Counted from the first letter of the stretch, positions 1 through 11,372 are shown. The stretch is 64,000 nucleotides of DNA from Dictyostelium firmibasis (GCA_036169595.1 CM069767.1:2776501-2840500); one strand, 5' to 3'. The notes: a model not told the origin generated them from the letters alone. Made by a program: numbers and translations.

Positions 1-903
1 GTATCAAAGATGGAATTAATACAGATTTCAATAATTTGATACATAATTTGATCCAAGTCACCTGATTCAGATTTTTTAAGGGTCTTTCTTTCAACTATTC
101 TTTCATTTGAAGTTTTAATTGCCAATTCTTTACAAATTCTTGTGCAAATCATTGGTAAATTCTTTTCTTTTAAAAATTTAGCGATTTCAATTGCAAAACT
201 TGGGATAATTTCTTTAATTGATTGGTTTATAACTTGATTAAATGAATTCAATTATTCACTTTCCAATATTTTTGAACTGTTTAGTTCTTCTTTTTCACCA
301 TTCGAATCGATTTCCATCTTATTCTGTTTTTTTGGTTTTGGTGCTTTCATTGAGTCATTGTAAATATGGTATGCACTCTTGACCATCAACATACTAGCTT
401 CAAGCATTTTGCCTTGATATTCAAGTATATTTGGCTTTATTGTTGATGGTAAAAATCCATAAAAGTCTTTATTCTTTTGATACTTTTCAATTTCTTCTTT
501 GTATTCTAATTTTTAGGAAGAGAAAAAAAAAAAAAAAATTTTAAATAATTGTCGGTGATACAATAAAAATAATAATTTTTTTTTTTTTTTTTTTTTTTTG
601 TAAATAATTATTAATAAACTTACCATGGTGTTTTTTTTGTAATTCTCTTGAAATACTTAATTCCCAATTTTCTTCTTTATCAAGAATTGATTTAATTTTT
701 TTAATTTGAATCTGTTTTTCTTCATAAATCTTATGAACTTTTTCACAAATTTTAATTGTGAGGGATGGTTCTGGTTGATTCTTTTCTAAAAATATTTTTG
801 CTGTACCAATAAGTGAATTTGTATCATTTTCACTTGACAAAAAAATTTGAAAGATGTTATGTTTGTCCTCTTCAAATGATTTTAATTTATTAATTTCTAT
901 CAT
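1..903 (-). CDS. Unknown coiled-coil-like protein, 3' end cut by window, in-frame stop
   Basis: I do not recognise this family. Exon 1 is 624-903 and starts MIEINKLKSFEEDK. It is joined to an exon running from 505 to the window edge by a GT-AG intron (donor GTAAGT, acceptor ATTAG) in phase 1. The protein is Lys/Glu-rich and probably helical, with no signal peptide or membrane segment. After the residues ILESE the frame meets TAA at 252-254. The same frame then stays open for more than 80 codons to position 1, with ordinary coding composition (LNSFNQVINQSIKEI and on). In DNA this AT-rich a stop-free run of that length is unlikely by chance, so the gene probably once read through. Either it is a recently broken gene, or the annotated protein ends there, or the base is a sequence error. 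No plausible intron removes the stop. Confidence 0.6.
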
Positions 904-1397
904 TTTTTCTTTTTTTTTTATTTTGTTTAATTTATTTTATTTTATTTTATTTTATTTTATTTTATTTTATTTTATTCTTTTTTATTTTTAGTAAATTATT
1001 ATTTAATTATTATTTTATTTTTTAAAAAATTATTATTATTATTATTTTTTAATTTACAAATGAATTATATACATAAAGCTAAAAAAAAAAAAAAAAATTT
1101 TAAAATTAAAAAACTAAATATGAAGATATGATAGTGTTAATAAAAAAATATTTTTTATTTTAATTTTTTTTTTTTTTTTTTTTTTTTTTTCAATTTTTGC
1201 CACCCCGAAAAAGATTCTTGGATAATCAAAAAAAAAAATCAAAAAAAAATCAAAACCAAAAAATTTTCTAGTTGACCGAGAAAAATGTTTCAAGCAAGGA
1301 AAAAAAAAAAAAATTGTATTAAAAACACATATTTTTTTTTTATTTTTTTATTATTTGTCCCAATTAAAAAAACAAAAAAAAAAAAAATAGTTTTTTT
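904..1397. other. Intergenic, AT-rich, with TTTTA microsatellite
   Basis: There is no gene here. The stretch is A and T homopolymer with a TTTTA pentamer repeat at about 931-975. A short mixed-sequence island lies at 1197-1300. Confidence 0.7.
931..975. repeat. TTTTA pentanucleotide microsatellite
   Basis: About nine copies of a 5-bp unit lie just upstream of the start codon of the minus-strand gene at 1-903, inside its presumed promoter. Confidence 0.85.
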
Positions 1398-2432
1398 TTA
1401 ATAACCATAGAATTTACCATCAGTAGTTTGTACAATGAATGAATTTGATATTTTTAAAATCTTTGGAGAATCAACTAAGATACCATTTATAGAATTGTAA
1501 AGATTTTTGATTGATTCCAATGGAATATTAAGTTTTTCAGAGACTGATTTTTTAATGACATCTATTGTTAATTGACCTGATGGAACATCAATCAATTGGA
1601 ATAATAATGGATCTTTATTGATCATTACACTGTAAAATCCTTCTTCTTCTTCTACTTCTTTATCTTTTTGTGGTAAATTATAGTCAGAAACAATACCAAG
1701 ATCTTTGAGTAACTTGATCATTAATGGATCATGTGAATCTAAATCTACCATTAAACTATTCTTTGCTAAATCTAATAAACTTGATTTTGTGGTAGTACCA
1801 TTAGAAGTTGGACGAATAGTTTTTGAACCTGAATCTTTGAGAATGTCCCATTTGCAAACTTGATAACATAATAATTCACCGGTTGCTACATTTAATTGAA
1901 TATTCTTGAGAATTAAAATCTTGCATGAAATTGACATAGTTTCCACAGGTTTTCCACCAGTACCACCAGAAATTGAAACATTATTAATATTGCAATAATG
2001 CATTTCGTACTCGATAATTGGAAGTACATCATCTTTAATCTTTCCAATGGCACGATGAATGATATGTGGAACAATTTCATTACGTAATGTCATATAGTTT
2101 AATGATGGTGAACGATCACATATGAATTTAGTTAATGTCAAATCACCAATATGTTTTCTTGATCTTCTTCTTATATCTTCGCTGCTAGAAACATTATGAG
2201 AGAAACTCATAACATCAATCCAATCTAAAGTCAATTCATCAATTTTTTTATCTGTAGCATCTTTTGGTTGGTTATATCCATGTTGATTACCTGTTTGTGG
2301 TGGTGCTGGATCATTTTCATTTGGTGCCAACATAGCAACAAAGAGATCTTTTTGATTTTCAAAGGTTGGAATTTGATAGTTTGGTGCATTAACATTTGTG
2401 TCAATTGGAATCCATACTCTAATTACGTCTTT

Positions 2433-2435
<3 letters not shown>
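1398..2435 (-). CDS. Protein with Hcp-like (type VI secretion tube) domain
   Basis: Single-exon gene of 345 residues. Residues 30-200 follow the pattern of the Hcp family (bacterial type VI secretion tube protein, Pfam T6SS_HCP). The key stretches in order are WIDVMSFSHNV (72-82, like Hcp IDVLSFSWG), GDLTLTKFICDRSPSL (97-112, like DLSFTKYIDKSTPNL), INNVSISGGTGGKPVETMS (150-168, like SSVSTGGSGGxxxTENVS) and CKWDI (194-198, like YGWNI). The order and spacing match a complete beta-barrel Hcp unit. An insertion of roughly 15 residues falls before the fourth strand. Residues 268-345 form a second small unit (LTIDVIKKSVSEKLNIP, then GILVDS) that looks ubiquitin-like and is faintly like the C-terminus of CP2 factors. 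There is no signal peptide or membrane segment. Homology is seen by eye only and the function in an amoeba is unknown. A transferred bacterial gene is the simplest origin. Confidence 0.7.
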
Positions 2436-2465
<30 letters not shown>

Positions 2466-3442
2466 TATTTAAAATTAATAGTTATATGAAATATTTTGTT
2501 GTAAAATAAATGATTAAAAGAATGATTTTATAAAAAAATAATTTTTCAATGCAATGTATTTATATCATTTTGCAATTCTAAATTATTTCACTCTCCCAAA
2601 TATTTCAATTTTTTTTTTTTTCTTTTTTTTTTCTTTTTTTAAAAAAAATATCTTTCACAATTTTTTTTTTTTTTGTTTTTGAAAAGAATCTCATTTTTTT
2701 TAAATTAAAAAAAAAAATAAAAAAAAAAGAAAAAAAAAAAAACTATCAACCAAAAATTTATTAACTATGATAACATAAAAATTCTCTCTTGTTTTCTTTT
2801 TTTCTTTTTTTTTTTCAAAAATAATTTCTCCTTATAAAAAAAAAAAAAATAATGATAAACAATTCCAAAAATATTGATTAAATAAAAAAAAAAAAAAAAA
2901 GTTAACAAATGTGCATACATAGTTAATTATAATTAAGGAGACTAACCAAATCTTCACTTTTATTTTATTTCAGACCTTCGGGGTTTTTTTTTTTTTTTTT
3001 TATATTTTTAATTTTTTTATTAAGTCATATGTCTATTTTTTTTTTTTTTTTTTTTGTTTTTCTTTATTCTTTGTTTTTAACTAATTTAAGAAAAAAAAAA
3101 AATTTTAAAAATTAAAAAAAATATAAAAAAAAATATAAAAAAAAATAAAAAATTAAAAAAATAAAAAAAAATAAAAAAAAAAATTTTCACCTTTCACTTT
3201 ATTCACCAATAACCAGCCTAAAGTTTACCAGTTAAAACTATTGGAGGACGTTGTTGATAACTTTTTTTTTATTTTTGTAATTTTTTTTTTGTCTTATTTT
3301 CACACCTTTACAACAACTTTTTTTTATCGTTCTTTTTTTATATTCACCCCCATCCACACACAAATATCACACAGTGATTATCTATTTGTGGTTATTTTCA
3401 CATTTTTTTTTTGTTTTTTGTTTTTTTTTTGTTTTTTATTTA
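2436..3442. other. Divergent intergenic region
   Basis: This lies between the starts of the Hcp-like gene (minus) and the SPX-EXS gene (plus), so it should hold both promoters. It is mostly homopolymer. Mixed sequence appears at 2900-2990 and 3190-3440. The latter is probably the 5' leader of the plus-strand gene, and the Phe-rich open stretch in it is low-complexity. Confidence 0.6.
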
Positions 3443-3522
3443 ATGAGAATATTGTGGGTGGTTATTATAAATAAAAATTTGTAATTGTAAACAACATTAA
3501 CTATTATTATAATAATAAAAAC

Positions 3523-3556
<34 letters not shown>

Positions 3557-3712
3557 TTTTTATTTTATTTTTATATATTTAAATTTTTTTTACTACATAA
3601 CATTTTCAATTTCATTGTTTAATAAAAATATAATAACAATATATACCCATAATAATATTAGCTTTAATAATAACATAGTAGCAGTATTAAATATATTAAA
3701 AAAAAAAATATC

Positions 3713-3751
<39 letters not shown>

Positions 3752-4223
3752 AAATTTAGGGATTATTTAAATGACCATATTATTAGTCATTGGAGAGATA
3801 AATATATTGATTATGAATATTTAAAGGACTTGATAGACAGGGAGTATCATAATGCACCAAATTCATTAAATAATAGTATGATGATTGATATGTCACAATC
3901 AATCAACAATACGATTGCAGAACAATATAGTATTAATGATCTTTCATCAATGATGACTAAAGGTGGTAATGATACACCAACTTCCGAAATTGAAATGGGA
4001 GAACACCAAGAAATGCCAGATAATCCAACCACACCATCACCAATTATTAATAATGAAAATAGTAGTGGAGGTGTTGGTAGTGTAGGATTCTCTCATCTCC
4101 ATAGACAATTAAATAGACAAGGAAATATCAATCTCAGAAATAGTAGTTCCAATATTAACTCGCTCAAATTTGATGATTCAAATAATATTGAAAAGCATGT
4201 AAAATCATATTTCGATCAAAGAA

Positions 4224-4275
<52 letters not shown>

Positions 4276-6952
4276 TATGTTTACAATTAAAAATACAAGA
4301 AATATAATAGCGGACGATGATGGTGAAGATACTACACTTGGATCACCATTTAGTTCACCATCGGTTGGATCACCAACATCACTATCACCAAAAATGTTAA
4401 AACAAGAATTACATTCACCGTTGTTAACCTCTGAAAAAGATGAAGAAGAAGAAGAAGAGGAAGAAGGAGAGGAAGAAGAGGATATTGAAATGGAACATTT
4501 AGAATTAGATGACCATAGCAATAATATCAATATGACAGCTAGTGGTAGTAGAACAAATTTACGTAAAGGAATGAATCAATTTGTTAAAACTATACCGCAA
4601 AATATAAAACAATTAAATACCCAAATTAGTAATTCATTTTTAAAGTTTGGTGGTATTGTTAAAGGTAACAACAACAACAACAACAATGGCAACAACAACA
4701 ACAACAACAACAATAGCAATAACAACAATAAAAATAACAATGTTAATATTAATAGTGGTAGTAATAATAACAATAATAATAATAATAATAATAATGAAGA
4801 AGAAATTGATCTTATGACTTCACAAATTGAAAAAGTATTAAATAGTAATAAAGATCATATGAAATTAATGGATAGTTGTACATTTACAACCAAAGAGAAT
4901 TTTCAAACTGCGTTTGTTGATCAAGTCAATAAGGTTGATTCATTCTTTGTGGAGAGATATAGAAAAACCAAAGCAAAATGTGTAGAGCTATGTAATATGA
5001 TTCCATTTTTATCAACCAATGAACAATTGAGAACGATTAGAAACATTGAATTTGTAAAACAGGGATTTCAAGATAACTATCATTATTTGGAGTCATTGGA
5101 GGCATTTAAAGATTTGAATACCAAGGGCTTTAAAAAGGTATTGGAGAAGTATGAGAAAAAGAATCATATTCTCTCATCTGAATGTAGAAAATATTTAGAG
5201 AATACTAGAATCTATGAAAATGATAGTCCTGTTAGATTCCTATCACGTAGAATAAAACATTTGTACGCTCGTTATTTCACTGGTAATGATATTAAGTTGG
5301 CATCGAATCAAATTAAAACCTATGCAGAGGATGAACGTTTTCAAAAGTATAATCTATTCACCATTGGTTTGTTGATAGGTGTTTGTATTGTACTTGGCAT
5401 TCAAGTGGTATTCAATTACTATTACTATTATCCGCATGACCAACCACCTATCGATTCACCTTTGGCTTGGTTATTGTTCCGTATTTCATTGTTACCAATT
5501 CTATTGGGTACAATGTTTTCATTGATGTCTTATATTTGGGAGAAGAGTGGTATAAACTATGTATTCATTTTCGAGTTTAAACCTGATCATAAGAGATCAC
5601 CTGCACGTTATCTAAAGTATGGTCTAATCTTTAATACCCTTTGGCTTTTGGCATTAAATCTTTACATAGACTCATCATCTCATCAGAACACAGCTAGATA
5701 TCTAATTTTAATACCTATCGTATTCGTATTGAGTGCATTAATCATAGGAATTCAACCATTCCCAATAATGGCACACCGTACACGTTTTTGGGTAATGAAA
5801 AAGATAGTAAAGGTAGTTTCGGCACCATGGGTACCCGTAAGATTTCCAGATTTCTTTATGAGTGTTCAATTGCTAAGTCTTGGGGAATTCCTTTTCAATA
5901 TTCAATCGATGGTTTGTGTTTTCAACTATAGCGCATTAGATCCTGAAGAGGTGAGATTTTGTTCACAATCTAGATTTTTTGCATTACCAGTTTTGAACGC
6001 TTTACCCTATTGGTGGCGTGTTGCTCAATGTTTTAGACGTTACTATGAAACTCGTCAATTCTTTCCACATATTACTAGTGCAATTCGTTCAATTTTCTCA
6101 ATTATTGCATTAGTTCTAAACTATATTGCATTGGAATACTCTCAACATGATTGGAGTATAATTAAGATCGCTTGGTTCGGTGTTAATGTTGTAGGTAGTT
6201 TCTATAAATTCTATGCCGATATGTCTGTAGATTGGGGTTTCTTTAACAATTACAAAACTAATCCAGCTTGGCCTTTGAGAGAGAAATTAGTCTTCAAAAA
6301 AAAATGGATCTACTATATAGCAATCACATTGGACTTCTTTTTAAGATTCACTTGGTTAGTTATATTTTCAATTAGAAAAGGTTCAAAACATAGACTCGAT
6401 AATCCACTCTTCCTCTTCTTCTTCTCTTTGACTGAAGTAGTTTGGGCAACACAATTCATTTTCTTCCGTGTAGAATCTGAACATGTTCAATCACCTGATA
6501 CCTATAGTTCATTCCAAGATATCCCAATTCCATTCTCCCAAGAGTATAATAACTATATGGATGAAAAGAAAAAAAGAAGAAAGAGAAAACAAAAACAACA
6601 ACCCAAAAAAAATAATATTGACTCCAATATTGATAGTAGTCAAAATGATGGAACAGATGAAGCCAATACCTCTTCAATTACTAGTGATAGTAACCATCAA
6701 AAACAACCTTTAACACATCATCATCACCATTACGATAATCACGGCAATCTTGATCATCATGATCTTTCAATTAATGATCATATGAATCCTGACACTGGAG
6801 ATTTAAATTTTGATTCAAAAATTGACTATAAAGATGATGAAGCCTATAATTTAAGACAATCATCATTACGTACTTCAATTTCTCGTAATGCTTCTTATGT
6901 AGACTTGGGTCGTGTTTCATCATATCATGATTTAAATAATAGTAGAGGTTAA
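3443..6952 (+). CDS. SPX-EXS domain phosphate exporter (XPR1/PHO1 family)
   Basis: XPR1-type protein. The family exports inorganic phosphate across the plasma membrane, and its SPX domain senses inositol pyrophosphates. The conserved frame starts DYLNDHIISHWRDKYIDY at 3761, the first SPX helix. No ATG lies in frame just upstream. I therefore propose an 11-nt first exon (3443-3453, ATGAGAATATT) spliced through a GTGGGT donor to 3760. This gives MRILDYL, spaced exactly like the family's MKFGKYL, and a 1067-residue protein. SPX is split by a long low-complexity insert with Asn and Glu runs (residues about 100-345) and resumes at about 350-500. Membrane segments begin near 532. The EXS domain spans about 675-910 (RTRFWVMKK to RVESEHV), followed by a His/Asn-rich tail. 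The family is clear; only the first exon is uncertain. Confidence 0.88.
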
Positions 6953-7110
6953 AAAAAAAAAAAAAAAAAAAATCAATCTTTTTTTTTAAAATAATTTAAA
7001 TATTGTGTTAATATAAAATAAAATAAAAGAAAAAAAAATTTTTAATTCTCAATTTAATATATTTATTTAATTAAATTTTGGTAATTATCTTTATTGTTGT
7101 TGGTGATTAT

Positions 7111-7413
7111 TTAATTACAACAATATTTTTTACCGATTTGAATGTAATTACATGAATTTAAATCCAAACCATTAGCATCCATAAAGCTTTGTAAGGAAAC
7201 TCTACATCCTCTTGACATATCCCAACAAGTGTATCCTTCCTCAGCAACATACCAAGCTGAACATCTACCTTCTGTTTCAGCATTTACACCAAATGAGAAA
7301 ACACATAAAACTAAAACAACTGCTAATAAACTTAATAACTATATTGAACAAAAAAAAAATATTAATAATTTTTTAAAAATATTTTTTTAAAAAATGATTA
7401 TTACTTTATTCAT
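7111..7413 (-). CDS. Small secreted LysM protein, array copy 1
   Basis: Two exons, 7405-7413 (ATGAATAAA, MNK) and 7111-7338, joined by a GTAATA...ATAG intron of 66 nt, encode 78 residues. Residues 1-23 are a signal peptide (MNKLLSLLAVVLVLCVFSFG, cleaved after VNA). The mature part is one LysM-like unit: C-S-A-W-Y-V, then G-Y-T-C-W-D, C-R-V-S-L-Q-S-F, N-G-L-D, C-N-Y-I-Q-I-G-K and the terminal YCCN. This matches the fungal-type LysM pattern (CxxWxV, GDTC, GVSLxxF, N, CxxLxxGxxYC). Such domains bind chitin or peptidoglycan-like N-acetylglucosamine polymers. The even number of Cys suggests disulfides. It is the most diverged at the start of the mature part (ETEGR). It is probably exported, and its ligand is unknown. 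Confidence 0.82.
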
Positions 7414-8178
7414 TTTTAATACTTGTTGAATTTTAAAACTATATAATTTGATAATATTTTTTTATTTAATTTTGAAGAAAAATTTTTTTTACTTTTATAT
7501 TAAAAAAAAAAAAAAAAAAATAAACAAAAAAAAAAGGTAATAGTAATAAACTTCAAAATAAAAGTTTTCAAATAAAAATTAGTAATTACAATAAAAGTCA
7601 TAAAATACTTTTTAAATTTATCTTTTAAATTTAACCCAATAATTAAATAGAAAAATAACAAAGAACTTAAAAATAATTTTTACATGGATATAATTATATA
7701 TTTCTTTCCCTTTATGGTGATTTCCAATAAATTTAAAAATTAGTATTTATTAATAAAATGAAGAAAATTTTAATATATATGGTCACTATTTATAGATTAA
7801 TAAATTTTAAAAAAAATTATTATAATTTTTTAATTTTTTTTAAAATTTTTTTTTTTTGGTAGTAAAAGATTATCTATTGTATATTTGATTTAAATCATTA
7901 AAAATTTAACTAATAGGATTATGAATAATTAATTAATTAAAATTTGTAAATATAGTTTAACTAAATTTTTCTTCTTATTAAATCATTTAGTTGTTTAATA
8001 GTAATTATTTCAATAGATGTAACACTCAATTAAATTAAAAAAAAAATTTTTAAACAAAAAAATAGTCTAAAGGATTTTATTAAAAAAAACTATTTTGAGA
8101 ATGGGTTATTTAAAAAAATTTTGATGTTGATAAATGAAGTATTAAAAATACAACATTTAAAAAATTGTTTATACTATT
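7414..8178. other. Intergenic spacer in LysM array
   Basis: Only A+T-rich sequence lies between array copies 1 and 2. I see no coding frame or decayed LysM copy in it. Confidence 0.6.
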
Positions 8179-8486
8179 TTAATTACAACAATAGTCATGG
8201 CCGATTTGAACGTAATTACATGAATTCAAATCCATACCATTTGTATCCATAAAGCTTTGTAAGGAAACACCACAAGCTCTTGACATTGCCCAACATGTGT
8301 AGCCTTCTCTAGCTTGAACCCAACTTGAACATCCATTTTCATTAGCATATGAGACTGATGAGGAAAAGCATAATACTAAGATAACAACTAATAAACTTAA
8401 AAACTTTATTGATATTAGTAAAAAAATTATAAAATACTATAGAAAAAAAATTAAAGTTTTTCTTTTAATATATTTACTTTATTCAT
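8179..8486 (-). CDS. Small secreted LysM protein, array copy 2
   Basis: Exons 8478-8486 (MNK) and 8179-8403 give 77 residues. The intron has a GTAAAT donor and an AAAG acceptor. The signal peptide runs MNKFLSLLVVILVLCFSSS and is probably cleaved after VSYA. The LysM core is C-S-S-W-V-Q-A, G-Y-T-C-W-A-M, C-G-V-S-L-Q-S-F, N-G-M-D, then C-N-Y-V-Q-I-G-H-D-Y-C-C-N. It shares the QSFMDxNGxDLNSCNY block with copy 1. The otherwise conserved basic residue before the final Tyr is replaced by HD. Confidence 0.82.
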
Positions 8487-8873
8487 TTTAATGTATTTTT
8501 TATTTTTTTTGAATTTTAATATTTGATATTCAATTTTGAAATTTTTTTTTTTATACTTTTTTTTTATTATTAAAAAAAAAAAAAAAAAATTTATTTTATA
8601 ATTAATAATATTATTTCAAATAAATTTAATTTTACAAGTATAATAGCGATGAAAAAGGATAAAAAAGTAATATATATTATTTGGCAATAAATTAAATCAT
8701 TAGTATGAAAATATTAAATTTTAAATTTTAGCGTTACAGATATTTGAAAAGGTTGTTTCCTCATTGCTCATATCTTAAATATTTAAAATAAAATTATTTC
8801 AATATTGGATTGGGTTTTAAAATGAGAATTGTTCTTCGTTAGTTTTATTATTATTATTAAAACCTAAAACATA

Positions 8874-8915
<42 letters not shown>

Positions 8916-9079
8916 ATAATGCCAGGTAAAAAAAATATTGAATTAAAAAGAAAAATCCATATTCAATATTTATATTTAAAATTCTAATTTTTTATTTTAG
9001 TTACAATTTGAAATAAATAAATCAAAAAGTAATGTGTAAAGATTTTTGATGTATTGTTTCCCTGTTGTCCAATTAACAA
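8487..9079. other. Intergenic spacer in LysM array
   Basis: A+T-rich DNA with a 33-nt A run near 8880. No gene seen. Confidence 0.6.
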
Positions 9080-9387
9080 TTAATTACAACAATATTTTCT
9101 ACCAATTTGGACATAGTTACATGCATTTAAATCCAAGTAGTTTGTATCCATAAATTGTTGTAATGTAACACCACAAGATGAAGCCATGTCATAACATGAA
9201 TAACCTTGTCTAGCAACATGCCAGCTTGAGCATGAACCTAGTTCTTCAGCTTTTGATCCTAATGATAAAACACAAATTACCAAAACAACTGCGAATCCTA
9301 ATACATTTAATAACTATTTTTTTTTTATTTAAATATTAGTTTATGATATTAAAATAATTGAATTTATATATTTCTTACTTTGTTCAT
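9080..9387 (-). CDS. Small secreted LysM protein, array copy 3
   Basis: Exons 9379-9387 (ATGAACAAA) and 9080-9313 give 80 residues with the start MNKLLNVLGFAVVLVICVLS as signal peptide. The mature protein begins near EELGSC. The LysM unit is C-S-S-W-H-V-A-R-Q-G-Y-S-C-Y-D-M, C-G-V-T-L-Q-Q-F-M, N-Y-L-D, C-N-Y-V-Q-I-G-R-K-Y-C-C-N. Copies 3-6 share the SSWHVA and IGRKYCCN blocks and form the more recent subgroup. Copies 3 and 6 share the QQF variant. Confidence 0.85.
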
Positions 9388-10082
9388 TTTTAATTTGATT
9401 TTTTTAATTTATAAAGATAGTTTTTATTTATTATATTTTTTGTTTGTTTAATGAATTGATAATCCAAATTACTTTATATACTTTTTTTTTTTTTTTTTAT
9501 ATAAAAAAAAAAATATTAAAAGAAGAAAATACAAAAAATAAAATTTTATATTTTTTTTCAAATAAAACCTTTTAATTACAAAAAGTGGTAATTAGTTACC
9601 AATATTCTTGGGAATTTAAAAAAAAAAAAAAAAAAAAAAATTGTGGTTATATTTTTTTTTAAAGATTAAAGAAAAACTTTGACATTCCAAACATACTGAC
9701 TAAAATGGGGGTTAATGACTACTAATAAAATAAAAATTGGTATCTACTTAAATTTGTTTCATGTTATCTTCTATTATTGTCCAAATTGAAATTAATATTG
9801 AGGATAAAATTTATGGGTAAAAAAAATCAAAAAAAAAGTTTTTTTTTTTTTTACCTTTGATAATACCCGAGGTCTATCGGTAGTGTTAAATAATCAATTA
9901 TCTTTATTATTTAATTTTAAAAAAAATCAAAAAAAAAGTAATATAATATAAAACTTATAATAATTAATATTCAATTTCATTTTTTTTAAGAAATTTTTTT
10001 ATTTTTTTTTATTAAAAAATCTTTCTTTGTTTATTATTAAAATAGTTGAAAATATTTTAATTTTTAAAATTTTAAAATTGTT
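9388..10082. other. Intergenic spacer in LysM array
   Basis: A+T-rich. A block at about 9868-9915 (gaggt...gtgttaa...attatctttatt) recurs near 12890. No coding frame seen. Confidence 0.55.
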
Positions 10083-10396
10083 TTAGTTGCAACAATATTT
10101 TCTACCAATTTGAACATAATTACAATCATTCCAATTCAAATTATTTACACTCATAAAGCTTTGTAACGAGACACCACAAGTTCCAGCCATATCATAGCAA
10201 GTGTATCCTTGTCTAGCCACATGCCAACTTGAACATGATCCTTGTTCTTCAGCATTTGAGCCCAATGTTAAAATGCAAACGACTAAAAAAACTGCCAATC
10301 CTAATAAATTTAATAACTAAAGATGAAATGAATAATTAATTTTTTATATTTTTTTATATTTTTTTTTCAAAACAAAGTTTAATTTACCTTGTTCAT
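10083..10396 (-). CDS. Small secreted LysM protein, array copy 4
   Basis: Exons 10388-10396 (ATGAACAAG) and 10083-10316 give 80 residues. The signal peptide is MNKLLNLLGLAVFLVVCILT, with cleavage expected after SNA. The LysM core has C-S-S-W-H-V-A-R-Q-G-Y-T-C-Y-D-M-A, C-G-V-S-L-Q-S-F, N-N-L-N, C-N-Y-V-Q-I-G-R-K-Y-C-C-N. Nearly the same DNA as copy 5 through residues 30-60 points to a recent duplication or gene conversion. Confidence 0.85.
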
Positions 10397-10473
10397 TTTA
10401 ATATTTGTTTAATATTTCTTTTATTTTTATATTTTTTTATAAAAATTTTTATTTATTTATACTTTTTTTTATT

Positions 10474-10521
<48 letters not shown>

Positions 10522-10942
10522 TTAATTACCTAGTAAAACAAGAAATTATAATAAATTTCCAACAATTAACCAAAATCTTTTTTAAAATTCAAGAAAAAAT
10601 ATAATTTTTTTTATCAAGTAATTAAATCAATTAATAAAAATATACAAAAGGGGTTAAAGAATTCCTCGAAAATTAAGAAAATAAAAAAATTAAAAACTTC
10701 TATTAGTAAAAGAGGCATTAATATGATATACATAAAACATTATTACATATAAATAAGTAATACATGTATTCATTTACCAATCTTCTTAATTCATTATTTA
10801 AAAAAAAAAAAATTAAAAAAAAAAAAAAAAAAAAATGTGTTTGGTTTTTCAATTTTCACGAAAATTTTTTTAGAGTCAATTTTAAAATCAAATAAATGAA
10901 TATATATGTATAAATATCATTTTTTATTTATATATTACTATT
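10397..10942. other. Intergenic spacer in LysM array
   Basis: Homopolymer A+T DNA. No gene seen. Confidence 0.6.
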
Positions 10943-11245
10943 TTAATTGCAACAATATTTTCTACCAATTTGAACAAAATTACATGCATTTGAATCTAAA
11001 TTATTTACACCCATAAAACTTTGTAATGAGACACCACAAGTTCCAGCCATATCATAACAAGTGTATCCTTGTCTTGCCACATGCCAACTTGAACATGAAC
11101 CTAACTCTTCAGCATTTGAACTTAATGAGGAGAAACAAATTAAAAATATAACTACCAATCCTAAAAAACTTAAAAACTAAATTGAGTGTTAATAACTATA
11201 AAGATTAGCCCAAAATTTTTAATTTAAAATATTTACCTTATTCAT
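10943..11245 (-). CDS. Small secreted LysM protein, array copy 5
   Basis: Exons 11237-11245 (ATGAATAAG) and 10943-11176 give 80 residues. The signal peptide is MNKFLSFLGLVVIFLICFSS. The LysM core is almost that of copy 4, including GTCGVSLQSFM, with C-N-F-V-Q in place of C-N-Y-V-Q. The intron keeps the same position and phase as in all other copies, which shows the array arose by duplication of a two-exon gene. Confidence 0.85.
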
Positions 11246-11334
11246 TTTTATTTATTGTATTTATTTTAACAATATCAAAAATTTTAATTTCCTTATATAA
11301 ATTTTTTTTTTTTATTAAAAAAATAAATAAATAA

Positions 11335-11372
<38 letters not shown>

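Noticed and set aside
2968-2990. CAGACCTTCGGGG island as a possible RNA gene or terminator
   Set aside because: No paired stem of useful length and no conserved small RNA motif around it.
3241-3474. Plus-strand open frame of 77 codons upstream of the SPX-EXS gene
   Set aside because: It is almost all Phe, Leu and Ile from T runs and overlaps the proposed leader and start exon of the next gene.
3646-3653. ACCCATAA, matching the upstream element of Dictyostelium small RNA genes
   Set aside because: No structured RNA-like sequence follows at the usual distance of about 60 nt; only A runs. It lies in the proposed first intron.
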